Assembly: GCF_000212695.1 (NCBI RefSeq)
Contig: NC_015514.1
Span: forward strand, 1,488,001-1,552,000
From: Cellulomonas fimi ATCC 484
GTDB taxonomy: Bacteria; Actinomycetota; Actinomycetes; Actinomycetales; Cellulomonadaceae
Direction: 5' to 3'
DNA: 64,000 nt
Shown: one piece after another, positions 44,294-52,701 of the stretch
How positions within the stretch are numbered: the first letter of the stretch is position 1
Layout: the number at the start of each line of letters is the position of its first letter
Position numbers and translations under genes: made by a program
The notes under the pieces: model-generated
What the model saw: only the letters and a program-made list of their open reading frames with translations
What the model was told of the DNA's origin: nothing
The model's database searches: none

Positions 44294-45973
44294 TCAGAGC
44301 CCGAGGTCGGCAAGCACCGGCAGCGCCGCGCGGACCGCGGCCCGTGCCTCGTCGGCCCCGTCCGCGTCCAGCGCCACGTCGGCCAGCTCGCGGCACCGCT
44401 GCGCCGTCACGGTCGACAGCACCGCGGCGACGTCGGGCAGCGCGCGCGGCGTCATCGACAGCGACGTCACACCCAGCCCGACGAGCACGGGCGCGAGCGC
44501 CGGGTCGGCGGCGGCCTCCCCGCAGACGCCCACGGGCCGCCCGCGCTCGCGGCCACCGGCGCACGTCGCGGCGACGAGGTCGAGCACGGCCGGCTGCCAG
44601 GAGGTGGACAGGCGCGCGAGACCCGCGAGCTCTCGGTCCGCGGCCATCGCGTACTGCGTGAGGTCGTTGGTGCCGATGCTCGCGAAGTGCGCGTGGGCGA
44701 GCAGCCGTCCGGCCCGCAGCGCCGCGGACGGCACCTCGACCATGACGCCCGCGACGGGCAGCCCGTGCACGGCGCACCGGTCCACGAAGTCGCGCGCCTC
44801 GTCGACGGTCGCGACCATCGGCGCCATGACGTGCACGTCGGCGTCGCTCGACGCGGCCGCCCGCGCGATCGCGACGAGCTGGTCGTCGAGGACCTGCGGG
44901 TGCTCCCAGGACGTGCGCAGCCCGCGCACGCCGAGCGCCGGGTTCGGCTCGTCGCGCGCCGTGACGAACGGCAGCGGCTTGTCGGCGCCCGCGTCGAGCG
45001 TGCGCACGACGACCTTGCGCCCGGGGAACGCCGCGAGGACCTGCCGGTAGGCGTCGACCTGCTCCTCGACGCCGGGCGCGACCGTGCGGCCGAGGAACCG
45101 GAACTCGGTGCGCAGCAGCCCCACGCCCTCGGCGCCGGCGGCCGCCGCGACGTGCGCCCCGGCGGGGTCGGCGACGTTCGCCAGCAGCGCGACGGGCAGG
45201 CCGTCGGCGGTGGCCCCGGGCGCGGTGAGGCGCGTCGGCCGGGCCGGGCGGCGGCCCGCGCGGGCCACGGCGTCGGCGTCGGGGTCCCGGACGACCTCCC
45301 CGACGGAGCCGTCGACCAGCACGGCGTCGCCGTCGCGCAGCGCGTCGACGCCCGGGACCGCCACGACGGCCGGGATGCCGAGCGCGCGCGCGAGGATCGC
45401 GGTGTGCGACGTGGGTCCGCCGCCCTCCGTGACGAGCGCGAGCACGGCGTCGGGGTCGAGCCGGGCGGTGTCGGCGGGGGCGAGGTCGCGGGCGACGAGC
45501 ACGAACGGCGTGCCCGGGTCGGGGACGCCGGGAAGAGGGGCGCCGGTGAGCGTCGCGACGACGCGGTCGCGGACGTCGCGCACGTCGCCGGCGCGTTCCG
45601 CGAACATCCCGCCGAGGGCGAGGAGCCCGTCCACCACCACGGCGGCGGCGTCCCAGACCGCGCGCTGCGGGGTGGCCGACGTCTCCAGCACGCGGCGTCG
45701 TGCCTCGTCGACGAGGGTCGGGTCGGCCGCCATCTCCGCGGTCACGGCGAGCACGTCGGCGGCCTCGCCGCGTGCGGTCGCGGCCGCGGCGACGAGCGTG
45801 TCGTGCACGAGCGTCGCGGCGGCGTCGACCCGGTCGGCGGCGGCCGGCAGGTCGGTGCCCGGCGGCAGCGGCTCGGTCGACGGCGCGGGCAGCGGGTCGG
45901 GCATGCGGGCGACGACGCCTGCGCGGCGCCCGGGGCTGACCCCGACGCCGCGCAGGACCACGGTGGTCGTCAC
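44294..45973 (-). CDS. ptsP: PTS enzyme I, copy 2
   Basis: A 559-residue enzyme I. The phospho-His motif GGGPTSHTAILAR puts the His at residue 190. EGVGLLRTEFRFLG, KVVVRTLDAGADKPLP, ALGVRGLR and the Cys in VGVCGEAA are intact. It is clearly paralogous to the enzyme at 28429 along its whole length but diverged in the HPr-binding helices (residues 50-145). Its GTG start at 45973 overlaps the stop of the IIC gene by 4 bp, so IIC and EI are co-transcribed and coupled. The gene lies in the GntR-controlled cluster and is likely the GlcNAc-regulon enzyme I. Confidence 0.93.
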   Translation of the reverse strand: MTTTVVLRGVGVSPGRRAGVVARMPDPLPAPSTEPLPPGTDLPAAADRVDAAATLVHDTLVAAAATARGEAADVLAVTAEMAADPTLVDEARRRVLETSATPQRAVWDAAAVVVDGLLALGGMFAERAGDVRDVRDRVVATLTGAPLPGVPDPGTPFVLVARDLAPADTARLDPDAVLALVTEGGGPTSHTAILARALGIPAVVAVPGVDALRDGDAVLVDGSVGEVVRDPDADAVARAGRRPARPTRLTAPGATADGLPVALLANVADPAGAHVAAAAGAEGVGLLRTEFRFLGRTVAPGVEEQVDAYRQVLAAFPGRKVVVRTLDAGADKPLPFVTARDEPNPALGVRGLRTSWEHPQVLDDQLVAIARAAASSDADVHVMAPMVATVDEARDFVDRCAVHGLPVAGVMVEVPSAALRAGRLLAHAHFASIGTNDLTQYAMAADRELAGLARLSTSWQPAVLDLVAATCAGGRERGRPVGVCGEAAADPALAPVLVGLGVTSLSMTPRALPDVAAVLSTVTAQRCRELADVALDADGADEARAAVRAALPVLADLGL

Positions 45974-47322
45974 CGGTCGGTGGCCGTTCCGCCGGCCGTC
46001 GCGCTGGGCGGGGCCGTGCGGGCGGCGTCCTTGGTGAGACGGTCGCGCTCCGGCCGGTCGGCGGTCGGGTCGGCGCCGACGAGCGAGTCGTCGTCCTCGC
46101 GGCCCGGCGTGCGCAGGTTCCAGCGCGTGATGACGAACCGGAACAGGAAGTAGTAGACGACCGCGTACCCGAGCCCGATGACGACGAGCAGCAGCGGCAT
46201 CTCGGCGATGCGGAAGTTGAGCAGGTAGTCGATGGCTCCCGCGGAGAACCCGAACCCGTCACGGATGCCGAGCGCGTTGACGAGCGCCATGGACGTCCCG
46301 GTGAGGACCGCGTGGATCGCGTACAGCGGGTACGCGACGTACACGAACGAGAACTCGAGCGGCTCGGTGACGCCCGTGACGAAGGAGACGAGCGCCGCGG
46401 ACCCCATGATCCCGGCGATGACCTTGCGGTGCTCGGGCTTGGCCGTGTGCACGATCGCGAGGGCCGCGGCCGGCAGGGCGAACATCATGATGGGGAAGAA
46501 GCCGGTCATGAACGTGCCGGCGGTCGGGTCGCCGTGCAGGAAGCGGGCGATGTCGCCGTTCCACACCTCGCCGTCGGCGTCGGTGAACTCCCCGAACTGG
46601 AACCACGGCAGCGAGTTGAGCAGGTGGTGCAGGCCGATCGGCACGAGCAGGCGGTTGAGCGTGCCGTAGACGAAGGCGCCGATGATCGTCGAGCCGGTCA
46701 CCCAGTCGCCGACGGCGGTGAAGCCCGCGTCGAACGCGGGGTACACGAGGGCTGCGACCACGGCGATGAGGACCGACGCGCCTGCGGTCACGATGGGCAC
46801 GAAGCGTCGCCCGCCGAAGAAGGCCAGGTAGGCGGGGAGCTTGATCCGGTAGTACTTCTGGTACAGCAGCGCGGCGACGAGGCCGATGACGATGCCGCCG
46901 AGCACGCCGTAGTTGATGAGCTCCTGCTCCTCGCCCTTCGGCGGCTCGCCGAGGACGTAGGGGGACAGCGCGTCGGTGACGCCCGTGAACACGAGGTAGC
47001 CGATGAGCGCGGCCAGGCCCGTGGAGCCGTCGGCCTTGCGCGCGTACCCGACGGCGACGCCGAGCGCGAACAGCAGCGGCAGGTGGGCGAACAGCGCGTT
47101 GCCGGCGGCGCCGAGGACGTCGGCGACGGGGAGCATCCAGGCGGCGCTCGCACCGACGCCGTCGGCGCCGAGCATGTCGTCCTGGCCGAGCCGCAGCAGC
47201 AGCGCGGCGGCGGGGAGGGACGCGATGGGCAGCATGAGCGAGCGCCCGATGCGCTGGAGCTGGGCGAGACCGGGGAAGCCCTTGCGGGGCGCGTCGACGG
47301 GGTCGGCGACTGCGGTGGTCAT
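45970..47322 (-). CDS. PTS EIIC, glucose/N-acetylglucosamine family
   Basis: A 450-residue permease domain without fused IIB or IIA. The start at ATG 47322 has GAGGAG upstream. GKGFPGLAQLQRIGRSLMLPIASLPAAALLLRLG is the usual N-terminus, about ten membrane segments follow, and GLHHLLNSLPWFQFGEF plus VTEPLEFSFVYVAYPLYAIHAVLTG are the substrate-binding loops of the Glc/GlcNAc family. The C-terminal 45 residues are a charged tail. The neighbouring DasR-like regulator favours GlcNAc as substrate (inference). Divergent from gntR across two operators. Confidence 0.9.
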   Translation of the reverse strand: MTTAVADPVDAPRKGFPGLAQLQRIGRSLMLPIASLPAAALLLRLGQDDMLGADGVGASAAWMLPVADVLGAAGNALFAHLPLLFALGVAVGYARKADGSTGLAALIGYLVFTGVTDALSPYVLGEPPKGEEQELINYGVLGGIVIGLVAALLYQKYYRIKLPAYLAFFGGRRFVPIVTAGASVLIAVVAALVYPAFDAGFTAVGDWVTGSTIIGAFVYGTLNRLLVPIGLHHLLNSLPWFQFGEFTDADGEVWNGDIARFLHGDPTAGTFMTGFFPIMMFALPAAALAIVHTAKPEHRKVIAGIMGSAALVSFVTGVTEPLEFSFVYVAYPLYAIHAVLTGTSMALVNALGIRDGFGFSAGAIDYLLNFRIAEMPLLLVVIGLGYAVVYYFLFRFVITRWNLRTPGREDDDSLVGADPTADRPERDRLTKDAARTAPPSATAGGTATDR

Positions 47323-47412
47323 GGCACTCCTCGTTGCGTGTCGATGACGTGCGGGGGCGGGTGAGCGGGGGACCATGGCAGGCCCCGTGCGTCCGGGGAA
47401 GCGTCGAGCTGC

Positions 47413-47428
47413 TCTGGTCTGGACCAGT
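47413..47428. promoter_or_regulatory. DasR/NagR-type operator 1 in the IIC-gntR intergenic region
   Basis: TCTGGTCTGGACCAGT is palindromic except for its central two bases (CTGGTC..GACCAG arms) and matches the dre consensus closely. Confidence 0.75.
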
Positions 47429-47437
47429 TGCGAGCAG

Positions 47438-47453
47438 AGTGGTCTAGACCTCA
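47438..47453. promoter_or_regulatory. DasR/NagR-type operator 2 in the IIC-gntR intergenic region
   Basis: AGTGGTCTAGACCTCA contains the perfect core GGTCTAGACC (47441-47450). Its centre is about 25 bp from that of operator 1, or just over two helical turns, which would allow cooperative binding. Confidence 0.8.
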
Positions 47454-47521
47454 TCATGTGTCAAGGGTCACAGCCTCGCGACGCCGCGACGCCGCCCGGA
47501 ACCGAAGGAGTGGACCGCCCC

Positions 47522-48478
47522 GTGGACCAGCCGCACGACGGGCCGACGGCCGTGCCGCCGGACGCCGCCGCAGGCGACGCGACCGAGGGCGGTGCCGGGC
47601 ACAAGTACCTCGTCGTCCGCGACCACCTCGTCGCGCTCGTCGCCCAGCAGCTGCGGGTCGGCGACGCCATCCCCTCCGAGCGGGCGCTGTGCCAGCAGTT
47701 CGGGCTGTCCCGCATGACGGTCCGGCAGGCCGTGGACGCGCTCGTGACCGAGGGGGTGCTCGTCCGCGAGCACGGTCGGGGCACGTTCGTCGCGCCGCAG
47801 CGCATGGACTTCGAGATGCGCCTGACGACGTTCGGCGAGGAGATGCGCCGGCGGGGCATGGAGCCCACCACCGCGGTCCTCGCCGCGCAGGTCGTCTCCG
47901 CCACGCCCGACGTGGCGGCCGCGCTCGAGATCGAGCCGCGCGACCGCGTGCACTACGTCTACCGCGTGCGCAGCGCCGACGGGGCTCCGATGTCGATCGA
48001 GCAGGTGTGGGTGCCCGTCGCGCTGGCCCCCGACCTCCTCGACGACGGCGCGCCGCCGAGCATGTACGACGCGCTGCGCGTCCGTGACCTCGAGCCCGAG
48101 TGGGGCGAGGACACGCTGTCCGCCGACGAGGCCACCGACACCGAGGCGTCGCTGCTCGGGCTCGGGGAGGCGCGTGCCGTGCTGCGCGCGGCCCGGCGGA
48201 CCTACGCCGAGCAGGGCGCCGTCATGTACTCCCGGTCGTGCTACCGCGCCGACCGGTACAGCGTGTGGGTGCCGCTGCGCGCGCCGCGGCCCTCGCTCGT
48301 CCCCCGCCGCCGCACCGCTGCCGCCGACGCGGCACCGCCGACCGACCCGCGCCCGGGTCCGGCCGACGCCCCGCCCGCCCGCGACGACGCACGGGCGACC
48401 GACGGCACGGCCCCCCGCAGCACCCCCACCCCCGGACGCGCCCCCGCCGCGGCCGGCGCACGAGGAGACCGGACATGA
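47522..48478 (+). CDS. GntR/HutC-family regulator, DasR/NagR-like
   Basis: A 318-residue repressor. GTG 47522 is preferred because GAAGGAG ends 11 nt upstream; in-frame GTG 47510 and ATG 47456 (possibly leaderless) are alternatives. The winged helix lies at residues about 30-95 (IPSERALCQQFGLSRMTVRQAVDALVTEGVLVREHGRGTFV), then the UTRA effector domain (MRLTTFGEEMRRRGMEPTT to RYSVWVPLRAP), which in DasR and NagR binds amino-sugar phosphates. A tail of about 70 residues, rich in Ala, Pro, Arg and Thr, follows and is unusual. It overlaps EIIB-2 by 4 bp. Confidence 0.88.
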   Translation: MDQPHDGPTAVPPDAAAGDATEGGAGHKYLVVRDHLVALVAQQLRVGDAIPSERALCQQFGLSRMTVRQAVDALVTEGVLVREHGRGTFVAPQRMDFEMRLTTFGEEMRRRGMEPTTAVLAAQVVSATPDVAAALEIEPRDRVHYVYRVRSADGAPMSIEQVWVPVALAPDLLDDGAPPSMYDALRVRDLEPEWGEDTLSADEATDTEASLLGLGEARAVLRAARRTYAEQGAVMYSRSCYRADRYSVWVPLRAPRPSLVPRRRTAAADAAPPTDPRPGPADAPPARDDARATDGTAPRSTPTPGRAPAAAGARGDRT

Positions 48479-48720
48479 GGCCCGAGGGCATGGAGCAGGC
48501 GGCGGCGATCCTCGCCGCGCTCGGCGGTGTCGACAACATCGACGAGATCGAGCCCTGCACGACCAGGCTGCGCTCGCTCGTGCGCGACACCGCGCTCGTC
48601 GACGCCGCAGCCCTGCGCGCCGCGGGCGCGTTCGGCGTGATGATCTCGGGTCGTGTCGTCCAGGTCGTCGTCGGCCCCCGCGTCGACACGATCGCGAGCG
48701 ACCTCGACGAGCTGATGTGA
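48475..48720 (+). CDS. PTS EIIB, single-domain protein 2
   Basis: An 81-residue IIB domain starting at ATG 48475, overlapping the gntR stop (ATGA). The phosphocysteine is Cys28 in EIEPCTTRLRSLV, and VVQVVVGPRVDTIASDL closes the fold. CTTRLR is the common form in glucose/GlcNAc IIB domains, whereas EIIB-1 and EIIB-3 have CITRLR. It lies 31 nt upstream of EIIB-3, so the operon carries two different IIB proteins for what appears to be one IIC. Confidence 0.88.
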   Translation: MRPEGMEQAAAILAALGGVDNIDEIEPCTTRLRSLVRDTALVDAAALRAAGAFGVMISGRVVQVVVGPRVDTIASDLDELM

Positions 48721-48751
48721 CCACCGGCCGCCCACCACGAAGGAGCAGCGA

Positions 48752-48982
48752 ATGAGCAAGGCGGAGAAGATCCTGGCGGCCCTCGGCGGTGACGCCAACG
48801 TCCTCGACCTGGAGCCGTGCATCACGCGGCTGCGCGTCGAGGTCGAGGACCCCGCGCAGGTCGACGAGGCGGCGCTCAAGGCGGCCGGCGCCATCGCGGT
48901 CGTGCGTTCGGGTGCCGCCGTGCAGGTCGTCGTCGGCCCCGAGGCCGACACGCTGGCCTCGGACATCGAGGACCTGCGCTGA
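48752..48982 (+). CDS. PTS EIIB, single-domain protein 3
   Basis: A 76-residue IIB domain from ATG 48752 with AAGGAG 8 nt upstream. Cys23 lies in DLEPCITRLRVEVED. It is nearly the same as EIIB-1 at 30277 (both start MSKAE-ILAALGGD and end with a GPEAD block), indicating a recent duplication and relocation. Its stop overlaps the IIA start (TGATG). Confidence 0.88.
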   Translation: MSKAEKILAALGGDANVLDLEPCITRLRVEVEDPAQVDEAALKAAGAIAVVRSGAAVQVVVGPEADTLASDIEDLR

Positions 48983-49440
48983 TGCCGCTCGCGATCCTCG
49001 CCCCGGTCGCGGGCCGCGTCCGTGCGCTCGCCGACGTCGACGACCCGGTCTTCTCGGCCGAGCTCGTCGGCCCGGGGCTCGCCGTCGACCCGGCGCACGA
49101 CGCGCCGGCCCGGGTGATCGCTCCCGTCGCGGGCGTCGTCGCCAAGCTGCACGCGCACGCCTTCGTCGTGCAGACGCCCGACGGGCGCGGGGTGCTCGTG
49201 CACCTCGGCATCAACACCGTCCAGCTCGGCGGCGAGGGCTTCACGCTGCACGTCGCCGAGGGCGACACGGTGAGCGCGTGCCAGGTCCTCGTCACGTGGG
49301 ACCCCGCAGCCGTGGAGGCGGGCGGCCGTTCCGCCGTGTGCCCCGTCGTGGCGCTCGACGCGGCGCCCGGCACGCTCGTGCGGGTCGCGCAGCCCGGCGA
49401 CACGGTCGACGCCGGCGACGCGTTCGTCGAGTGGGCGTGA
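48982..49440 (+). CDS. PTS EIIA, glucose family (Crr-like)
   Basis: A 152-residue IIA that passes phosphate from HPr to IIB. VIAPVAGVVAKLHAHAFVVQT contains His59, and GVLVHLGINTVQLGGEGF contains the phosphorylated His74 (the pair equivalent to E. coli His75 and His90). The start ATG 48982 overlaps the previous stop, and its own stop overlaps the GTG of cutC. Translational coupling along gntR-IIB-IIB-IIA-cutC implies one operon. Confidence 0.92.
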   Translation: MPLAILAPVAGRVRALADVDDPVFSAELVGPGLAVDPAHDAPARVIAPVAGVVAKLHAHAFVVQTPDGRGVLVHLGINTVQLGGEGFTLHVAEGDTVSACQVLVTWDPAAVEAGGRSAVCPVVALDAAPGTLVRVAQPGDTVDAGDAFVEWA

Positions 49441-50186
49441 CCCCGGCCGCGCCCGTCCTCGAGATCGCCGTCCAGGACGTCTCGGGGGCCGTCGCCGCCG
49501 TCGCCGCCGGCGCGGACCGGCTGGAGCTGTGCGCCGCGCTCGCGGCGACAGGCGGGCTGACGCCCAGCGCGGGGCTGCTCGCGGCGGTCGTCGCGGCCGT
49601 CCCCGTGGGGGTCCACGTGCTCGTGCGTCCCCGCCCCGGCGGCTTCGTCTACGCCGACGACGAGGTCGAGGTGCAGGTGCGCGACGTGCGCGCGGCGGTC
49701 GCGGCCGGTGCGAGGGGTGTCGTCGTCGGCGCCCTGGACGCGGACGGCGGCGTGGACACGCGGGCCCTGGCCCGCCTCGTCGACGCCGCCGACGGGCGCG
49801 AGGTGACGTTCCACCGCGCGCTCGACACGGTCCCGGACCCCCGGCCGGTGCTCGACGTGCTGGCCGGGCTCGGGGTCCGGCGGGTCCTGACGTCGGGCGG
49901 CGCCGCCCGGGCCGCGGACGGCACGACCCGGCTCGCCGTGACCGTCGCGCACGCCGCCGGCCGCATCGAGGTCATGGCGGGCGGGGGAGTGCGACCGGAC
50001 GACGCCGCACCTCTCGTGGCGCTGGGCGTGGACGCCGTCCACCTGTCCGCGAGCCGGCACGTGGCGGGCGACGGTGGTCCCGGCGGGGGCGGCGGCGACG
50101 GGTGGACCACGACGGACCCGACCCTCGTCGCGGCCGCCCGTGCGGCGCTCGACGCGGTGGTCACGTCGGGCGCCGCACGGGCCTGA
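49437..50186 (+). CDS. cutC: CutC family TIM-barrel protein
   Basis: A 249-residue CutC protein from GTG 49437 (GTGA overlap with IIA). LEIAVQDVSGAVAAVAAGADRLELCAALAATGGLTPS, VHVLVRPRPGGFVYADDEVEV and VTFHRALDTVPDPRPVLDVLAGLGVRRVLTSGG are conserved family blocks. The family was named for copper tolerance but its biochemical role is unproven. Position at the end of a PTS operon argues for a role in sugar or amino-sugar metabolism here (inference). A Gly-rich loop near the C-terminus is an insertion. Confidence 0.88.
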   Translation: MTPAAPVLEIAVQDVSGAVAAVAAGADRLELCAALAATGGLTPSAGLLAAVVAAVPVGVHVLVRPRPGGFVYADDEVEVQVRDVRAAVAAGARGVVVGALDADGGVDTRALARLVDAADGREVTFHRALDTVPDPRPVLDVLAGLGVRRVLTSGGAARAADGTTRLAVTVAHAAGRIEVMAGGGVRPDDAAPLVALGVDAVHLSASRHVAGDGGPGGGGGDGWTTTDPTLVAAARAALDAVVTSGAARA

Positions 50187-50192
50187 CCGTCC

Positions 50193-51461
50193 TCAGAACA
50201 CCCAGCTGCACACCGGTGCGACGGGCCACCCGAACGCCGAGGCGGCCCCCTGCACCGCCCCGGCGTGCCGCTCCACGACGAGCCCGGCCCGTGCCTGGGC
50301 GGCGAGCGAGCGACCCCCCAGGTAGACGGCGCCGAGCTCGCGCACGTCGAGCTCGAGGTCCGCGGCGTCCTGCGTGCGCTCGACACGGGCGTCCCAGGCG
50401 CCGTCCGTCGGCGTGCTCGACGTCGTGAGGCGCCAGCGGCCGGCGTTGGCGGGCAGCCGCGCGTCCCGCACCTCGAGCACGACGTCCACGGGCGCGGCGT
50501 AGCGGCGCCCGGCGAGCGCGGTCGGCACGTCGAGGACGCGCACCCACAGGTTGTCGACCATCTTCGGCACGATCCCGCGCGGGTCGACGAGCAGGTGCAG
50601 CAGCTCGTGGTCGACGGGCAGCATCCCCGCCTCGACGCTGGCGGTGAGGTCGAGATCGAGCAGGAACGACCAGAGCCGGTGGGTCGCGGCGGCGTCGAGC
50701 GCGACCGCCTCGCGGACCTGGACGGTGTGCTTCGGGCCGCCCTCGGTCCACGCCTCCTTGCGGCGCAGCACGGCGTACCCGCGGGGGGTGCCGTCCGCCG
50801 CGTGGACCGTCGCGATGCGCAGCGGCTCGCCACCGTCGCGCCACGCAGGCGGGTCGACGAGCTGGCGACGGCGCAGCACCTCGGTGTCGCGCGTGATCCA
50901 GCCGGGCCTGCCGGCGCCGGCGGCGCGGTGCAGGTCGTCGACGAGGTCCCGGTGCCCGTGCGCGTCGAGCGTCGCGAACCGCACCGTCAGGTCGGCCGAC
51001 CCGGGGACGTCGCGCAGCGCGGCACGGCGCGGGATCGTCACGCGCAGGTCGTCGGCGGCGGACCCGTAGCCGAACCGGCCGTAGATCGCGTGCTCGGCGG
51101 CGAACAGCGCCGAGACGGGCTCGCCGCGGTCCAGCGAGCGGCGGAAGTGGGTGTCGATCATGGCGCTCAGCAGGCCGCGTCGTCGCTGGTCGGGGCGCGC
51201 TCCGACCCAGGTGAGCCCGGCGCAGGGCACCGACGTGCCCGGGACGGGCAGGGTGAACGGGAAGGAGCCGTGGACGGCGGCGAGCGCACCGTCGGGGCCC
51301 TCGACGCCGACCGTCCGGTCCCACGACAGCGTGAGGGGGACGATCGCGTCGGTCTCGGGGGTCGAGTCGAAGGCGAACGCGAGGCGGTCGACGAGGAGGA
51401 ACTCGTCCTGGCGCGCCTCGGGCACCTCGACGACGCGGTAACCGGCGGGAAGGTGGGTCAT
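50193..51461 (-). CDS. Eis-family GNAT N-acetyltransferase
   Basis: A 422-residue protein with tandem GNAT domains and an SCP2-like C-terminal domain. VDRLAFAFDSTPE lies near the N-terminus, the acetyl-CoA loop is VGARPDQRRRGLLSAMI, and AIYGRFGYGSA supplies the Tyr acting as general acid in Eis. The chain ends APVCSWVF, the C-terminal Phe whose carboxylate is the catalytic base of Eis enzymes. Substrates could be amines, lysines or aminoglycosides. CACGAT (51473-51468) ends 6 nt before ATG 51461 (leaderless type). It is convergent with cutC, 6 nt apart. Confidence 0.9.
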   Translation of the reverse strand: MTHLPAGYRVVEVPEARQDEFLLVDRLAFAFDSTPETDAIVPLTLSWDRTVGVEGPDGALAAVHGSFPFTLPVPGTSVPCAGLTWVGARPDQRRRGLLSAMIDTHFRRSLDRGEPVSALFAAEHAIYGRFGYGSAADDLRVTIPRRAALRDVPGSADLTVRFATLDAHGHRDLVDDLHRAAGAGRPGWITRDTEVLRRRQLVDPPAWRDGGEPLRIATVHAADGTPRGYAVLRRKEAWTEGGPKHTVQVREAVALDAAATHRLWSFLLDLDLTASVEAGMLPVDHELLHLLVDPRGIVPKMVDNLWVRVLDVPTALAGRRYAAPVDVVLEVRDARLPANAGRWRLTTSSTPTDGAWDARVERTQDAADLELDVRELGAVYLGGRSLAAQARAGLVVERHAGAVQGAASAFGWPVAPVCSWVF

Positions 51462-51467
51462 GGCGTC

Positions 51468-51473
51468 ATCGTG
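51468..51473 (-). promoter_or_regulatory. -10-like element for the leaderless eis-like gene
   Basis: On the minus strand CACGAT ends 6 nt before ATG 51461. Confidence 0.35.
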
Positions 51474-51557
51474 ACCGCGCGGTGCTGCCCGGCGCGAACG
51501 GTTTACGGCGCGCCGCCGGCCGCCCCGGTGCACCTTCTCGCGGTCCGGACCTGCGGA

Positions 51558-51563
51558 TACGCT
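51558..51563 (+). promoter_or_regulatory. -10-like element for the leaderless phosphatase gene
   Basis: TACGCT ends 6 nt before ATG 51570, with no Shine-Dalgarno. Confidence 0.45.
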
Positions 51564-51569
51564 CGACCG

Positions 51570-52658
51570 ATGGTGACCTCCCGGCCGGCGCCGGACGTCG
51601 GGCCGCTGACGCGGCTGACGCTCGCGCTGCGACGCCGGGTGCTGCGCTCGCAGACGGGCCTGACGGTCCTGCTCGTGCTGTGCTCGGCCGGGGTCAGCGC
51701 CGCGATCCTCGCGCGGTCGGAGTGGATCCCGGCGTCGACGTTCCTCGTGCTGCTGCTCGTCGGGGTGTTCCTGCTGCGGTTCCGCTCCTTCGCGGTGCTC
51801 GCGGTGCTCATCCTGGTGCAGATCGTGGCGCTCCTGCTGGCGGGGCTGCCGACCGTGCTGCCCGGCGTGGTGGTGCTCGTCGGGCTCGGGGGGGTCGTCG
51901 CGCTCGTGTTCGCGAGCGAGCGCGACCGGCTGGGCCTGCGGGGCGCGCCGGGCGGCCACATGCTCGTCGACCTGCGCGACCGGCTCGCCGCGCACGGGCG
52001 CGTCCCGGCGCTGCCCGACGGCTGGTCCGTCGACGTCGAGGTGCGGCCCGCGCACGCCGACGCGTTCTCGGGCGACTTCATGGTCGCGCGCCTGCGCCGG
52101 GGCAGCGCCCTGGAGCTCGTGCTCGTCGACGTCTCCGGCAAGGGGATCGACGCGGGCGTGCGCTCGCTGCAGCTGTCCGGCGCGTTCGGCGGGCTGCTCG
52201 GGGCGCTGCCGAGCGAGTCGTTCCTGCAAGCCGCGAACGCGTACGTGCTGGACCAGGACTGGGACGAGGGGTTCGCGACCGCGGTGCACGTCGCGGTCGA
52301 CCTCGCGACGGGCGACTACACGGTCGCGTCGGCCGGGCACCCGCCTCCGCTGCAGCGCCACGCCGGCTCCGGGCGTCTGGACGTGGTCGACACCGTCGGC
52401 AGCCCCGCGCTCGGCGTCGTCGAGGACCTGCCGTACCGCCCGCGAGACGGCCGCCTGGAACCGGGGGACGTCCTGCTGCTGTACACCGACGGGCTCGTGG
52501 ACTCACCCGCGCGGACGCTCGACCGTGGCATCGACCGCCTCATGGGGGTCGCCGACCGTGTGCTGTCGTCTGGGACGGGCGGGGCGGCCGCGGTGCTCGC
52601 GGGCGTGCGGGCCGACGACTCCGACGACCGCGCGCTGGTCCTCGTCCGGCGCGACTGA
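51570..52658 (+). CDS. Membrane-anchored PP2C/SpoIIE-type serine phosphatase
   Basis: A 362-residue protein with three or four N-terminal membrane segments (residues about 29-118) and a cytoplasmic PPM/SpoIIE phosphatase domain (residues about 140-362). DAFSGDFMVARL carries the metal-binding Asp, LVLVDVSGKGIDAGVRSLQL the second block, VASAGHPPPL the third, and LLLYTDGLVDSPARTLDRGIDRL the fourth. Such phosphatases act on anti-sigma-factor antagonists, but no sigma, RsbV or RsbW gene is adjacent, so the target is unknown. Confidence 0.9.
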   Translation: MVTSRPAPDVGPLTRLTLALRRRVLRSQTGLTVLLVLCSAGVSAAILARSEWIPASTFLVLLLVGVFLLRFRSFAVLAVLILVQIVALLLAGLPTVLPGVVVLVGLGGVVALVFASERDRLGLRGAPGGHMLVDLRDRLAAHGRVPALPDGWSVDVEVRPAHADAFSGDFMVARLRRGSALELVLVDVSGKGIDAGVRSLQLSGAFGGLLGALPSESFLQAANAYVLDQDWDEGFATAVHVAVDLATGDYTVASAGHPPPLQRHAGSGRLDVVDTVGSPALGVVEDLPYRPRDGRLEPGDVLLLYTDGLVDSPARTLDRGIDRLMGVADRVLSSGTGGAAAVLAGVRADDSDDRALVLVRRD

Positions 52659-52664
52659 GCCCGG

Positions 52665-52695
52665 CCACGGGTGCCCGGCCGCCGCGCACCCGTGG
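52665..52695. terminator. Hairpin terminator between the phosphatase and the ATL gene
   Basis: Perfect 10-bp arms (52665-52674 and 52686-52695) with an 11-nt loop between convergent genes. Confidence 0.65.
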
Positions 52696-52701
52696 ACGGC
52701 G

